Of a DNA stretch of 64,000 nucleotides, positions 39,401 to 49,652 are shown in pieces. Position 1 is the first letter of the stretch. Each line of letters starts with the position of its first letter. The DNA lies in NCBI RefSeq assembly GCF_001039355.2, contig NW_019773625.1, positions 451,864 to 515,863 on the forward strand. Reading direction: 5' to 3'. The notes below the pieces were generated by a model. That model made no database searches and was not told the DNA's origin. It saw only the letters and a program-made list of their open reading frames with translations. The stretch is from Lingula anatina (taxonomy: Eukaryota; Brachiopoda; Lingulata; Lingulida; Lingulidae). Position numbers and translations under genes: made by a program.

Positions 39401-42400
39401 TAATTGTAGGACTAGGGACTTCTCTTGTGACTTAACAGATTAAACTTTGGGACTCAAAATTAAGACCAATTTTCAGGCTGAATTTCCATTGAAAAACAGA
39501 GGAGAAAATGGAACCTACCATGACTCCCTCTATCAATTCCTGTATCATTTCAATGGCTTCCTGTACTTTGTCTGGTGGTCCAGTAATGGCACACAGCCTG
39601 TCTGGGGCACCATCATCTGAAACATCCACACATAGATCACATTAATTAAGAACATACTTCAGATGGGAAAATGGTGCTATTCCTTGCTGTTAAAAAATGG
39701 ATATGAAATGATTCCACAATTATCAGGTAAAATCAAATAGGATTTTATTTAGGTGAAAAAATATCACAACCATTGAGAGTAGGTGCCAAAAAAAGTTTAC
39801 CATAAATAAAGACCCCAGTGAATTGCATGCTTTAAATTTGTCAACTCAATTGACCTTTTTATGGAAATGATTTTACTCAGCCCCATTTAAATACCTGGTT
39901 TGAACTGCACCCTAGCACCTGTCTCCTGCTGAATCTTCTTGATCATGTCTCCCTGTTTACCTATCACCACACCTACAGCCTGGCGGGGCACGTTAATCTG
40001 AAAGTGGAAAGATGTACCACTGATCAGATACTAATACTTCCTGTACCCCACTAGTCTGGGATGTTTGGGATGTTAACCAATTTATTCTTGTGTAAAGCCA
40101 GTAAATTTCAAGTCAGGCCAGTAAAATTTTGTAGAGTTGTTTAGTTAAGATGTTTCTGTTTTGACTCGGTCAACTTCCAGACTATTTTGAGTTTAAGGGC
40201 CTGTAAACTCTCATGATTTGGGCACAGACTGCTCCAACAATAATGTCATCATTTTAATCAAACAAAGGTCTTTGAAGCACTGCATTGCAAAAAATTCCTA
40301 TGGAAACTGGGAAGTTGTTGCCAGAATTCAAAACATTGCGAATCAAGGTGCCTCAAGCAATGAAATGTACAACATACAACTCCAGATGATAAACACCATA
40401 TCTTCCACCCATTAGGATATAAAGATCTGAGATTTTAAGTTTACTGCTTACTTTAGCACAACAGTATTACCATTCTTACCTCTGAACCACCGCCTCCTCC
40501 CATACCTCCATACTCATTGCCAAACCTTCCTCCATGCTTCTGCATACTCTACAATAAGAAAGGATTGAAAATGTCTAATCAATATAGCACATTTTATGCA
40601 TATTTTGTATCCCTTTCTTAAAGTCCACTATTGTTGTACAGCCTGTACAATAACATTGATTTCCTTAAAAGCAACTATTCACTATAATTACAAACAAATA
40701 CTACAAGGTTTAATGAAATACACATTTATTATGCTTCCTTGAACAAATGACAATAAAACTTCATATCTACCTCAATCTCTTTTTCTGTGATGAGGTCCAT
40801 CACCATGTCTTTAGCTCTCTGAAATTCATAAAAGAAAGCATAAATTATAAGAATCAGTTACTGTATTTGTATAACTTGACAAATATATACTCCTAGATGC
40901 ATTTGTGACTTTTTTCTTAGTTTATGTTCCACCCATTTTATCCACTCAGCTGTTGCAGAACATGTCAAGAAGTTTCAGCCAAAAAGCTAAAACCAGAAAA
41001 GAAAGTTCTGCAAGTTCATGTAGCACAATATCTACACCCAGACACCCAGGGAAGCAAGTGGTGGGCTCTAGGTTGTGCTGAACCACACTGTTATCTCCAC
41101 ACCACAGAGTCACATTATTAATATGTCTTTATTTTCAGTTTTTTAATTTAATCATTCTTAACTCAAATGTTAAGAGAGAGAAAAATCAGCAAACTTACCA
41201 ACACCAAGCACACTTAACACACTTATTTAGATAATAAAATTCAATTTTAAAGAACAATACCTTTATATTTAATTATTAAATAGTCCCACATACAGAGCAG
41301 TTTGTTTTAGCTTTCAGAGTGTACCAAATCAGTGTGTGTTACCTGTACTTTCATGGGATCTCCTGTGATACGCAGAGGTTTGTCCATGTGGGTGGGCTGG
41401 TTACTGTCCTGAATCATTACCATCTTCACACCTCCACGCTCCTGAGGATTATAATACAATATATTGTATTGTACTGTCATACTTATTTACATATATTTAC
41501 AATACTTACACAATCCTTGATATGGGGAGGTGCTTGCAATCATGTAATACAAATGTTGGAAATACTTCAACCCATTTGAGTTTGAATATAAATTTTTTTC
41601 AATCAAAACAAAAACATTTTGGCTGAGCATTTACTATTATCCTGCAGTCCAGATTGAACTTGCAAATATATGAGAATAAAAATAAATAACTTAAACAACT
41701 GAAAATAAATAAAGTCAGTAGAAAGCCATACCTGCAGCTGTTTAATTGTCTCTCCTCCTTTCCCGATGACTAGTCCCACTTTATTGCCTGGCACCATGAT
41801 CTCCAGTACAGTCTGACCATCTTGTACAGCATTGGGATCCATGGGAGCAGCTGCACTCTGGCCTTTCTGGATGATGGAATTCATCATCTGCTTGGCTTTC
41901 CTGAAACCAAAAGGACCCATTCTCATTCCAAATGTTTGTAGGCTTTAACATTGGTCTTATGGCAGTAAAACTGTAGCCATGATACTGAAAATTGGTGTAA
42001 ATTTGTTAAGCTACTGGCGGCTGGTTAGTTGGCCAATTTTCATTACTGGCTGCAACGTTTTTAATTTTGTCCAAACAAACAGAGTAGAAAAAATATGACA
42101 ACCCCAACCTCTTATGAAATGTCCATTTTTTAACATAAAAAACAAAATCAAGCAAAGTTTCTGAACTTCCCGTTCAAATAAAAAGCAGAAATTTTACTAA
42201 TTTAAGGAGCCAAAAGTGATACTCTCTGATACTCTAAAGCAATGATTACTGATCAATTTCCAAGTGACATTAACTTACTCTATAGCATCTCTAGTTCCAG
42301 TGAGAGTACATACACGCTCTGGCATACCACCGCTGTCAGGGGCAATCTGCACCTTACAGCTGGACTCTGCCTGAAGACGACTGATCTGTTCACCTCCTTT

Positions 42401-45400
42401 ACCAATTACTAGAGACGAGAGAATAATAGATTGTTAGGCAAACGGTATAGACGGACTGAAAAATATACTGAAGCTTTATAGCTTACATAAACACAAAGAG
42501 GGGAGGTCATTTAGATCCATAAAACCATAAATTGTGAATTTGGATGGCCTCTCTAATCAAGAATACCAGGGCTCCGTATCTCGAAAGGTTTGCTAAGTTG
42601 CGCACGTGCGCAAGCGTCTCGTTTCCATGGTCCCGTATCTCGAAATAGAATCGGTTATGGAATCGAGACGCTTGCGCACGTGCGCAACATAGCAAAACCT
42701 TTCGAGAAGCCCAGCCCAGGCTTAAGACCCAAGTTGCAACTTTTTATCTGCTACAAACTACCCTACAAATTTAAAACCACTTACTCAGTCCAACCATTTT
42801 GTCTGGCACATGGAACTCCTCTGTCTGTACCATGCCCAGTCCCGCGTGAGGCCCAACCCCAGTCATGCCCATACCAGAGGGGGTTGGCTGGGGTTGTTGT
42901 GGGGGTGGCTGCTGCTGTCCCGGGGCAATCCCAAGTTGCTGGTTAATTCTTGCTGCAGCCTCTTGTGCAGCCTGGGCTGCTTGCTGAGCTCTAAATACGA
43001 TACATAAGAAAGAATACTGATGAATATGTGCTTCATAAAGGCCTGCCTGGAAGAAAGGGCGTATTAGTACATGAAGCTGAAAGGTAAAATGGTGCTTTGA
43101 TTATGGCGCTTGAAATAAAAAGAAAATGTTTTTAATGGTGAGATACTGAAAAAGATGAGATTAACCAAAGTTCCATCTTCAGAATTCACATGGTCAATGG
43201 TCATGCTATAGGCCAACCTTTAAAGATAAACCTGCCAATACAAACCAAACTACTTGCTTCTACACTACCTTTGCATCATTTATACTAAAGTATAACAATA
43301 ACAATGTTAGCGATATGATTGGAAAACATCAGCTGGTCAAGGAGTGCACGGTTCCTAGCCTCATCTTAGATTTGCCAGGCAATGCAGAGTTGTGAGGACG
43401 AGACAGCGAATCACCACAGGCATTAACAGACCTTGTGGAAAGGGGGAGGGGCCTCTCAGACCATCTGCAATACACAAACAGATATATGTGAATGGCCAAA
43501 TCTTCAACAACTCTAATTCCAGCATAAAAGTTTACTAAATAGTATTTTCCCCATCCTGATGATAAGATTTGATAAAACATCACCACTCTCATTACTGCAC
43601 ATATGATATAATTTCTAAAGAAAGATGCCTATTACTTTTATTAACAATCTAATCCATTTCTTGCCAATATATATTTGAGGCTTACTTTACAAAACAGGAG
43701 TAAGTGCTCTACAACTAACTAGGCAGAAAACTGAAGTGATGTTTTGGCCAGATCACATACATACATAACAGAAAACAATCTACAAATGCCAGTCAGCTGG
43801 TACAACTTATCCAACTGCTGTTCAAGTTACAAACTTCCAAAATAAACAACACTAATCCAATCTCCCTATAAAATCAAACTCCCACAACAAACCTTGCATC
43901 GGGCAGGACTTGCATTGTCGGCTGCGCCCCGAGGTTCTGGTTCAGCTTGGAGGCTATCTGCTGGGCCGCTTGCTGCGCCTGAGACATCCTGAAAACCAAA
44001 GACCAGGCACGCTCACAGCTTGCATACATACAGCCATTCACTCTTGACATTTTTTTCTTTCTTTTCTTTTCCTCTTCTACAAGTCAGTTTTATCTGTAGC
44101 CAATTCACACAGGATTTTAAGGCAGAAACAATTGCCAGGTCAACAGTTTTCTGAGTTGGAATATTTTCTCCTTGAACTCATTAATATATATGAAGTTGAA
44201 GTTGAATAAGGTAACTGTAGCTAATGCTGGCATTTTTTTTTTGATAAATGGTGAAAATCTTTGGATTCTCTGCCCATTTTTCTTTGATGGATAATTTTTC
44301 TTTGAATAGATATATAAAAATCATGTCTCTGGTACAACGATTCATTTTTTAAAAATCTTACGTGAAAGTTCAATAAATCTATGTGGCTTTTGACAGAACT
44401 GCTTTAGTAAAAGAAAAAAAATCCTCCTCCAACAAGTAGTTAATAAAGCTCTACAACACACTATAACCTTATTCACTTTATATCCAATGCATGAAAAGGT
44501 GGCAAACATGAATCAGACAATAAGGATAATCTGATGTTAGCTTAAAATACTCTTTAAAACTTCATAAAGCAAATGTCAAAGAATAAGACATGAATCAGAC
44601 GATAAGGATAATCTAATGTTAGCTTAAAATACACTTCTAAACTTCATAAAGCAAATTTGAAAGAAGCGGAAAATGCCCCTTACCGCTGCTGTTCTGCTAT
44701 GGCTCGTAACTGGGCTCCTATTGCTGAAAATAAACGGAACATTTTTATTCACAAATCCATTAAATATCCCAAAAATTTGGAATGTTTGTGTCAGAATTTT
44801 CAATTTGCTTAAATTGTCTTCAAAACTTAAGGCATAAGATAAAATGCAAATGAAAAAGTTACACTAATCAATGGTCTGATAAAATGTATTTATTGTGGAA
44901 AGAGATGTTAAAAATATAAACTTACTTAGCAGCACATAAAGCAACCTTTAAGCAAATGTACAAATTATTTAGTAGCATCTGTGTGTTCCAAACACTTAAA
45001 TTACAATTGGTCAGAGATATAATAATTTTAACTCACGATCATTTTCTGCAGCAGCAGAGTTATTAGATCCCAGGCTGGAGCTGAAGGGGTCGTAAGCTGG
45101 TTTTTTAGCCTCTGGTTGCGCTATAATAAAAGTGATAAAACACACNTAACAATGTTAGCGATATGATTGGAAAACATCAGCTGGTCAAGGAGTGCACGGT
45201 TCCTAGCCTCATCTTAGATTTGCCAGGCAATGCAGAGTTGTGAGGACGAGACAGCGAATCACCACAGGCATTAACAGACCTTGTGGAAAGGGGGAGGGGC
45301 CTCTCAGACCATCTGCAATACACAAACAGATATATGTGAATGGCCAAATCTTCAACAACTCTAATTCCAGCATAAAAGTTTACTAAATAGTATTTTCCCC

Positions 45401-48400
45401 ATCCTGATGATAAGATTTGATAAAACATCACCACTCTCATTACTGCACATATGATATAATTTCTAAAGAAAGATGCCTATTACTTTTATTAACAATCTAA
45501 TCCATTTCTTGCCAATATATATTTGAGGCTTACTTTACAAAACAGGAGTAAGTGCTCTACAACTAACTAGGCAGAAAACTGAAGTGATGTTTTGGCCAGA
45601 TCACATACATACATAACAGAAAACAATCTACAAATGCCAGTCAGCTGGTACAACTTATCCAACTGCTGTTCAAGTTACAAACTTCCAAAATAAACAACAC
45701 TAATCCAATCTCCCTATAAAATCAAACTCCCACAACAAACCTTGCATCGGGCAGGACTTGCATTGTCGGCTGCGCCCCGAGGTTCTGGTTCAGCTTGGAG
45801 GCTATCTGCTGGGCCGCTTGCTGCGCCTGAGACATCCTGAAAACCAAAGACCAGGCACGCTCACAGCTTGCATACATACAGCCATTCACTCTTGACATTT
45901 TTTTTTTCTTTTCTTTTCCTCTTCTACAAGTCAGTTTTATCTGTAGCCAATTCACACAGGATTTTAAGGCAGAAACAATTGCCAGGTCAACAGTTTTCTG
46001 AGTTGGAATATTTTCTCCTTGAACTCATTAATATATATGAAGTTGAAGTTGAATAAGGTAACTGTAGCTAATGCTGGCATTTTTTTTTTGATAAATGGTG
46101 AAAATCTTTGGATTCTCTGCCCATTTTTCTTTGATGGATAATTTTTCTTTGAATAGATATATAAAAATCATGTCTCTGGTACAACGATTCATTTTTTAAA
46201 AATCTTACGTGAAAGTTCAATAAATCTATGTGGCTTTTGACAGAACTGCTTTAGTAAAAGAAAAAAAATCCTCCTCCAACAAGTAGTTAATAAAGCTCTA
46301 CAACACACTATAACCTTATTCACTTTATATCCAATGCATGAAAAGGTGGCAAACATGAATCAGACAATAAGGATAATCTGATGTTAGCTTAAAATACTCT
46401 TTAAAACTTCATAAAGCAAATGTCAAAGAATAAGACATGAATCAGACAATAAGGATAATCTAATGTTAGCTTAAAATACACTTCTAAACTTCATAAAGCA
46501 AATTTGAAAGAAGCGGAAAATGCCCCTTACCGCTGCTGTTCTGCTATGGCTCGTAACTGGGCTCCTATTGCTGAAAATAAACGGAACATTTTTATTCACA
46601 AATCCATTAAATATCCCAAAAATTTGGAATGTTTGTGTCAGAATTTTCAATTTGCTTAAATTGTCTTCAAAACTTTAGGCATAAGATAAAATGCAAATGA
46701 AAAAGTTACACTAATCAATTGTCTGATAAAATGTATTTACTGTGGAAAGAGATGTTAAAAATATAAACTTACTCAGCAGCACATATAGCAACCTTTAAGC
46801 AAATGTACAAATTATTTAGTAGCATCTGTGTGTTCCAAACACTTAAATTACAATTGGTCAGAGATATAATAATTTTAACTCACGATCATTTTCTGCAGCG
46901 GCCGAGTTATTAGATCCCAGGCTGGAGCTGAAGGGGTCGTAAGCTGGTTTTTTAGCCTCTGGTTGCGCTATAATAAAAGTGATAAAACACACGAAGATCA
47001 AATACATGTTCCACCTTTTGTTAATTTATCATTGAAGTGTCACTCTTTGTATTTAACAATTTTTTTCAACTTTAAAAAAATTGGTACATTTTGAAATGCG
47101 TAAATTATGTGAAATGTGAAACAGTAAGTTATATAAATAATTAATAAAAACACTAAAATTCATGCAAAAGTTAATTGCAGACAAAAAAAAATGGCAAATT
47201 ATTTTTCAACAATGAATATACTATGACAAAAATTGTAACAATTGCTTGAAAAAAATATATCATGCAATGAAAATACACAGGTCACATCCATTTTAAAAAA
47301 ATTATCATCAAATCAGTCAGTAAATGAAAGAATAAGCTAAAAACAAAGACTTAAGATTTTTTTTAAATCACTTAAGGGTGAAAAGAAGAGAAAGAATTAC
47401 CCATGAAAGGAAACAGATACTAAATTCTATCCTCAATCAGTCAGGTGCACTCACTCAGAAGGTTAAAATTACAAAAACACCTAATATTTTAGTAGGAAAA
47501 AATCACAAAGTGCAGGATAAAAGGGGTATCTAATTCTACTGGCCACAAAACACAACAACAACAACAGATCCCAATCTACACAGCTGCAATATTGCCAGTT
47601 ACAGTCTCTGTGGTATGTTTACCGGTCCCCCCCCCCCCCCCCCCCACATTTTAATATACTCCATTCCCTTGTAACCATTTTTTTTAGACCTCTAGTAAAT
47701 TATTTAATGTTCCCACTTAACCAGTAAACCAGACTATTACAGTAATCTAACAAGTAACTGTTTTTAAGGCTTGTACTTTATTAAGTATATGCATGCATAA
47801 CATTAACCTATATAATTTACCTACTAAATTTTTGTTTATACTCCCTTGCCAATTACTTAATTATCAATTATGAAACAAAAAGACTTCTTCAAATGAAGAT
47901 ACTATCTTCCTTTTAAATCAAGATTGTTCTTGGCCATATAAACCACTGTGTATACACATCAACTGTATATTACTGACTGGTACCCCACTCTCCCTTGGCT
48001 TTCACATGAAGGGTAACTAAAGAAATACCGCAGCTGCCTAGAGGACACGCTCTCCTTTCCACCTTACCAGAAAACATGAAGGGCATGTTCTTAAAGTCGT
48101 CACTATCATCAGGATTACCTCCAAAACTGTCCTGAAGGGGGCGCTTTAGGCCTTGGATGTCGTTCGGCAAGTCGTTACCTCCTCCGTCAACACTACTGAT
48201 CTTTGCTGCAATCTATTAAATGATCATACATATTACTTACATATTTTATTATTCATCATAATATAAAGAGCATCTACATTAAAGGAAAACATGTATATGA
48301 ATGCTCACTGCAAACGAAGTACTTTTGCACTATTTTGCCACACCTTTTACAAATCTAAGGTTTCCAATGTTTTTCCAAATATTGTTATGTGGTGACTTAA

Positions 48401-49208
48401 AGCAAATTGTTTGACAATTTGCTTACTAATTCCTAAATGTTTTATAAGAGACTTCATGCTCATTTAAAATTATGATCTAAGCCACTGAAAGGCAAATATT
48501 TGCTGAAATCTTAATGGTGAAATAACTGACAAATTTACTGTAAAAACACTTTTAGTTCATTTCCAAAACAATTGTTTGATTAGGGGCAAGTCTGATGAAA
48601 ATCATCGCATAACTGAATTGTGAGGCTTTAAAAATCGGTCTTATACTGGGTGGGCTGGAGGGGGGGGGGGGATGCAAAAGTACAAATATGACAACGACAC
48701 AGGTGTGTCATTTAAGAATCCACATAACATCTTACACTGAACTTTTTCACGACAGCCTGCTGCATTGCTCCTGAGAAATTCGTGACCTTAAAGCATAAAT
48801 AAAGCTTGACGAGTGTGTCTCGGGAAGGAAAATACAACCGAATAATGATAAAATGTTAGGTGCACAATTGAACAGCTTAATTGAATAAGAATGTTACGAT
48901 CAAAACATTGTAAATATGCAGCAGTTATCCACATAAGTTATTTTAGTCATTTGAAACGAAATTTACGAAATGCATGCCGTTTCTTTGTTGCGGTCAATGA
49001 ATGCAAAACAAAATGGCCGACTGTCGGCAACGTGGTCCTCGGAAGTATCGATATTTTACGATAACTTCCATCACTAAGTTAAACACAATTAAGTACAACA
49101 AACCCTGATTTCTTCATTTACCTGTCTAGCACGAGCTAAAGCGTCGGCAAACGCTGAATTTGGGTCAGAAAAACCTCCACCTGGTGGGCCCACTTGTGAA
49201 AAATCCAT
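36499..49208 (-). CDS. FUBP1-like: Far upstream element-binding protein / KSRP family KH protein, 19 coding exons
   Basis: FUBP-family proteins bind single-stranded DNA and AU-rich RNA in transcription, splicing and mRNA decay. Exons in transcript order: 49208-49122, 48212-48068, 46967-46884, 46570-46531, 45836-45741, 42990-42785, 42408-42279, 41900-41732, 41441-41343, 40818-40771, 40548-40480, 39997-39895, 39616-39519, 38803-38608, 38302-38145, 37946-37876, 37682-37603, 37339-37187, 36695-36499. They join in frame to 742 residues. Order: N-terminal ARARQIAAKI motif; Gln/Ala-rich segment; KH1 (GLIIGKGGEQ), KH2 ([10 protein letters not shown]), KH3 ([10 protein letters not shown]); RGG-rich linker; KH4 ([15 protein letters not shown]); Pro/Gly tract; Tyr motifs WAAYYAQYY and WAEYYRQQ; poly-Gln tail. 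All four GxxG loops are intact. Exons 3-5 occur twice because of an assembly duplication; the upper copy is listed. FUBP1, FUBP3 and KHSRP cannot be separated with certainty; in invertebrates one gene often represents all three. Confidence 0.93.
42579..42707. mobile_element. Foldback element in a FUBP intron with a CACGTG-centred core
   Basis: The left arm TCTCGAAAGGTTTGCTAAGT with GCGCACGTGCGCAAGCGTCTCG is matched in inverted order on the right, ending CCTTTCGAGA at 42707, leaving a spacer of about 25 bases. The inner core TTGCGCACGTGCGCAA is itself palindromic and occurs in both arms. It is CpG-rich against a CpG-poor intron, which suggests recent insertion. No target duplication was identified. 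Confidence 0.8.
43432..43464 (-). other. Candidate 33-bp alternative microexon of FUBP
   Basis: On the minus strand, TTGCAG precedes and GTCTGT follows a 33-base segment that keeps phase 2 on both sides, so it could be included or skipped between exons 5 and 6 without changing frame. It would add 11 residues, [11 protein letters not shown]. An identical copy is at 45280-45312 in the duplicated block. The donor is non-optimal and I know of no such exon in other FUBP genes. Confidence 0.3.
44507..44670. repeat. 82-bp tandem duplication in a FUBP intron
   Basis: Two copies begin CATGAATCAGAC at 44507 and 44589 and share AAGGATAATCT and TTAGCTTAAAATAC. The same pair is present in copy B near 46355-46517, so it predates the two haplotypes. 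Confidence 0.75.
45146..45146. other. Single N: assembly join
   Basis: The only undetermined base in the window lies exactly at the junction of the two near-identical 1.85-kb blocks, which marks an artificial join. Confidence 0.97.
45147..46992. repeat. Copy B of the 1.85-kb duplication (FUBP exons 3-5)
   Basis: The 1846-bp partner of 43299-45145, continuous with unique FUBP sequence above 46992, whereas copy A is continuous with unique sequence below 43299. Exons 3-5 used in the FUBP entry are taken from this copy. Confidence 0.9.
47627..47645. repeat. Poly-C tract
   Basis: A run of 19 C bases in FUBP intron 2. Similar G runs occur at about 2301-2312, 29890-29900 and 48659-48671. Length in such runs is error-prone in sequencing. 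Confidence 0.85.
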
Positions 49209-49652
49209 TCCTTCTCCAAATCACGATCTGCTCACACCCGCGTAAATCAATGACGTTTTACACGCTTCCTGTAGAGGGTGCTACAATCTGTCACGTGATT
49301 GAAACGGTGCATAGAAAAACAAACCCGGGGCACGTGGATGACCACCGACACGGACATGCTCAAGCATTCTCTTCTTTAAAAAAGTGACAAAATAACTATG
49401 TGGAAGTAATAGGGATTCAGGAACAGCAGCACTTAAAGTTGTTTTTTAATATGTTCAATTAAATACTGTCATTTTGTTGATTGTCAATTTTTTTCAATTT
49501 TGTACTGCCGCACATACCCTCCAGGGGGACCCTCCTTTGCCCTGGGACGCCATTCACCTTGGCCTATTTGTGCACGAAGCGACTGCCTTGAACTCGTCTG
49601 TTGTTGACAGAATTTAAAAACTTGGTTGTCTACGTCTCATTACTCCACAATT
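49209..49652. promoter_or_regulatory. Divergent promoter shared by FUBP (-) and the aminotransferase (+)
   Basis: The two start codons lie head-to-head with 444 bases between them, and no other gene fits there. The region is CpG-containing, lacks an obvious TATA box, and has two E-boxes: TCACGTGA with core at 49292-49297 and GGCACGTGG with core at 49331-49336. Such boxes bind basic helix-loop-helix factors of the USF/MITF/MYC type. Shared regulation is inferred from geometry. Confidence 0.6.

Larger units (their letters stand above)
43299..45145. repeat. Copy A of a 1.85-kb near-identical duplication (FUBP exons 3-5), probable alternate haplotype
   Basis: This 1847-bp block repeats 45147-46992 with about ten differences: a one-base indel in a T/C run near 44050 and scattered substitutions. 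It contains copies of FUBP exon 3 (45037-45120), exon 4 (44684-44723) and exon 5 (43893-43988). The exon 3 differences are synonymous (Ser and Ala codons). The block ends at the N at 45146. Splicing exon 5 of copy B into exon 3 of copy A would shift the frame, so the two copies cannot both be used in order. A joined haplotig is the simplest reading. Confidence 0.9.

Noticed and set aside
43329-45440. Two identical 87-residue open frames as a duplicated small gene
   Set aside because: They are the same intronic sequence in the two haplotype copies; the frames cross candidate splice sites and show no family similarity.
49626-49652. Upstream non-ATG (TTG) start for the aminotransferase
   Set aside because: ATG at 49653 is the first proper start and nothing upstream matches the family.
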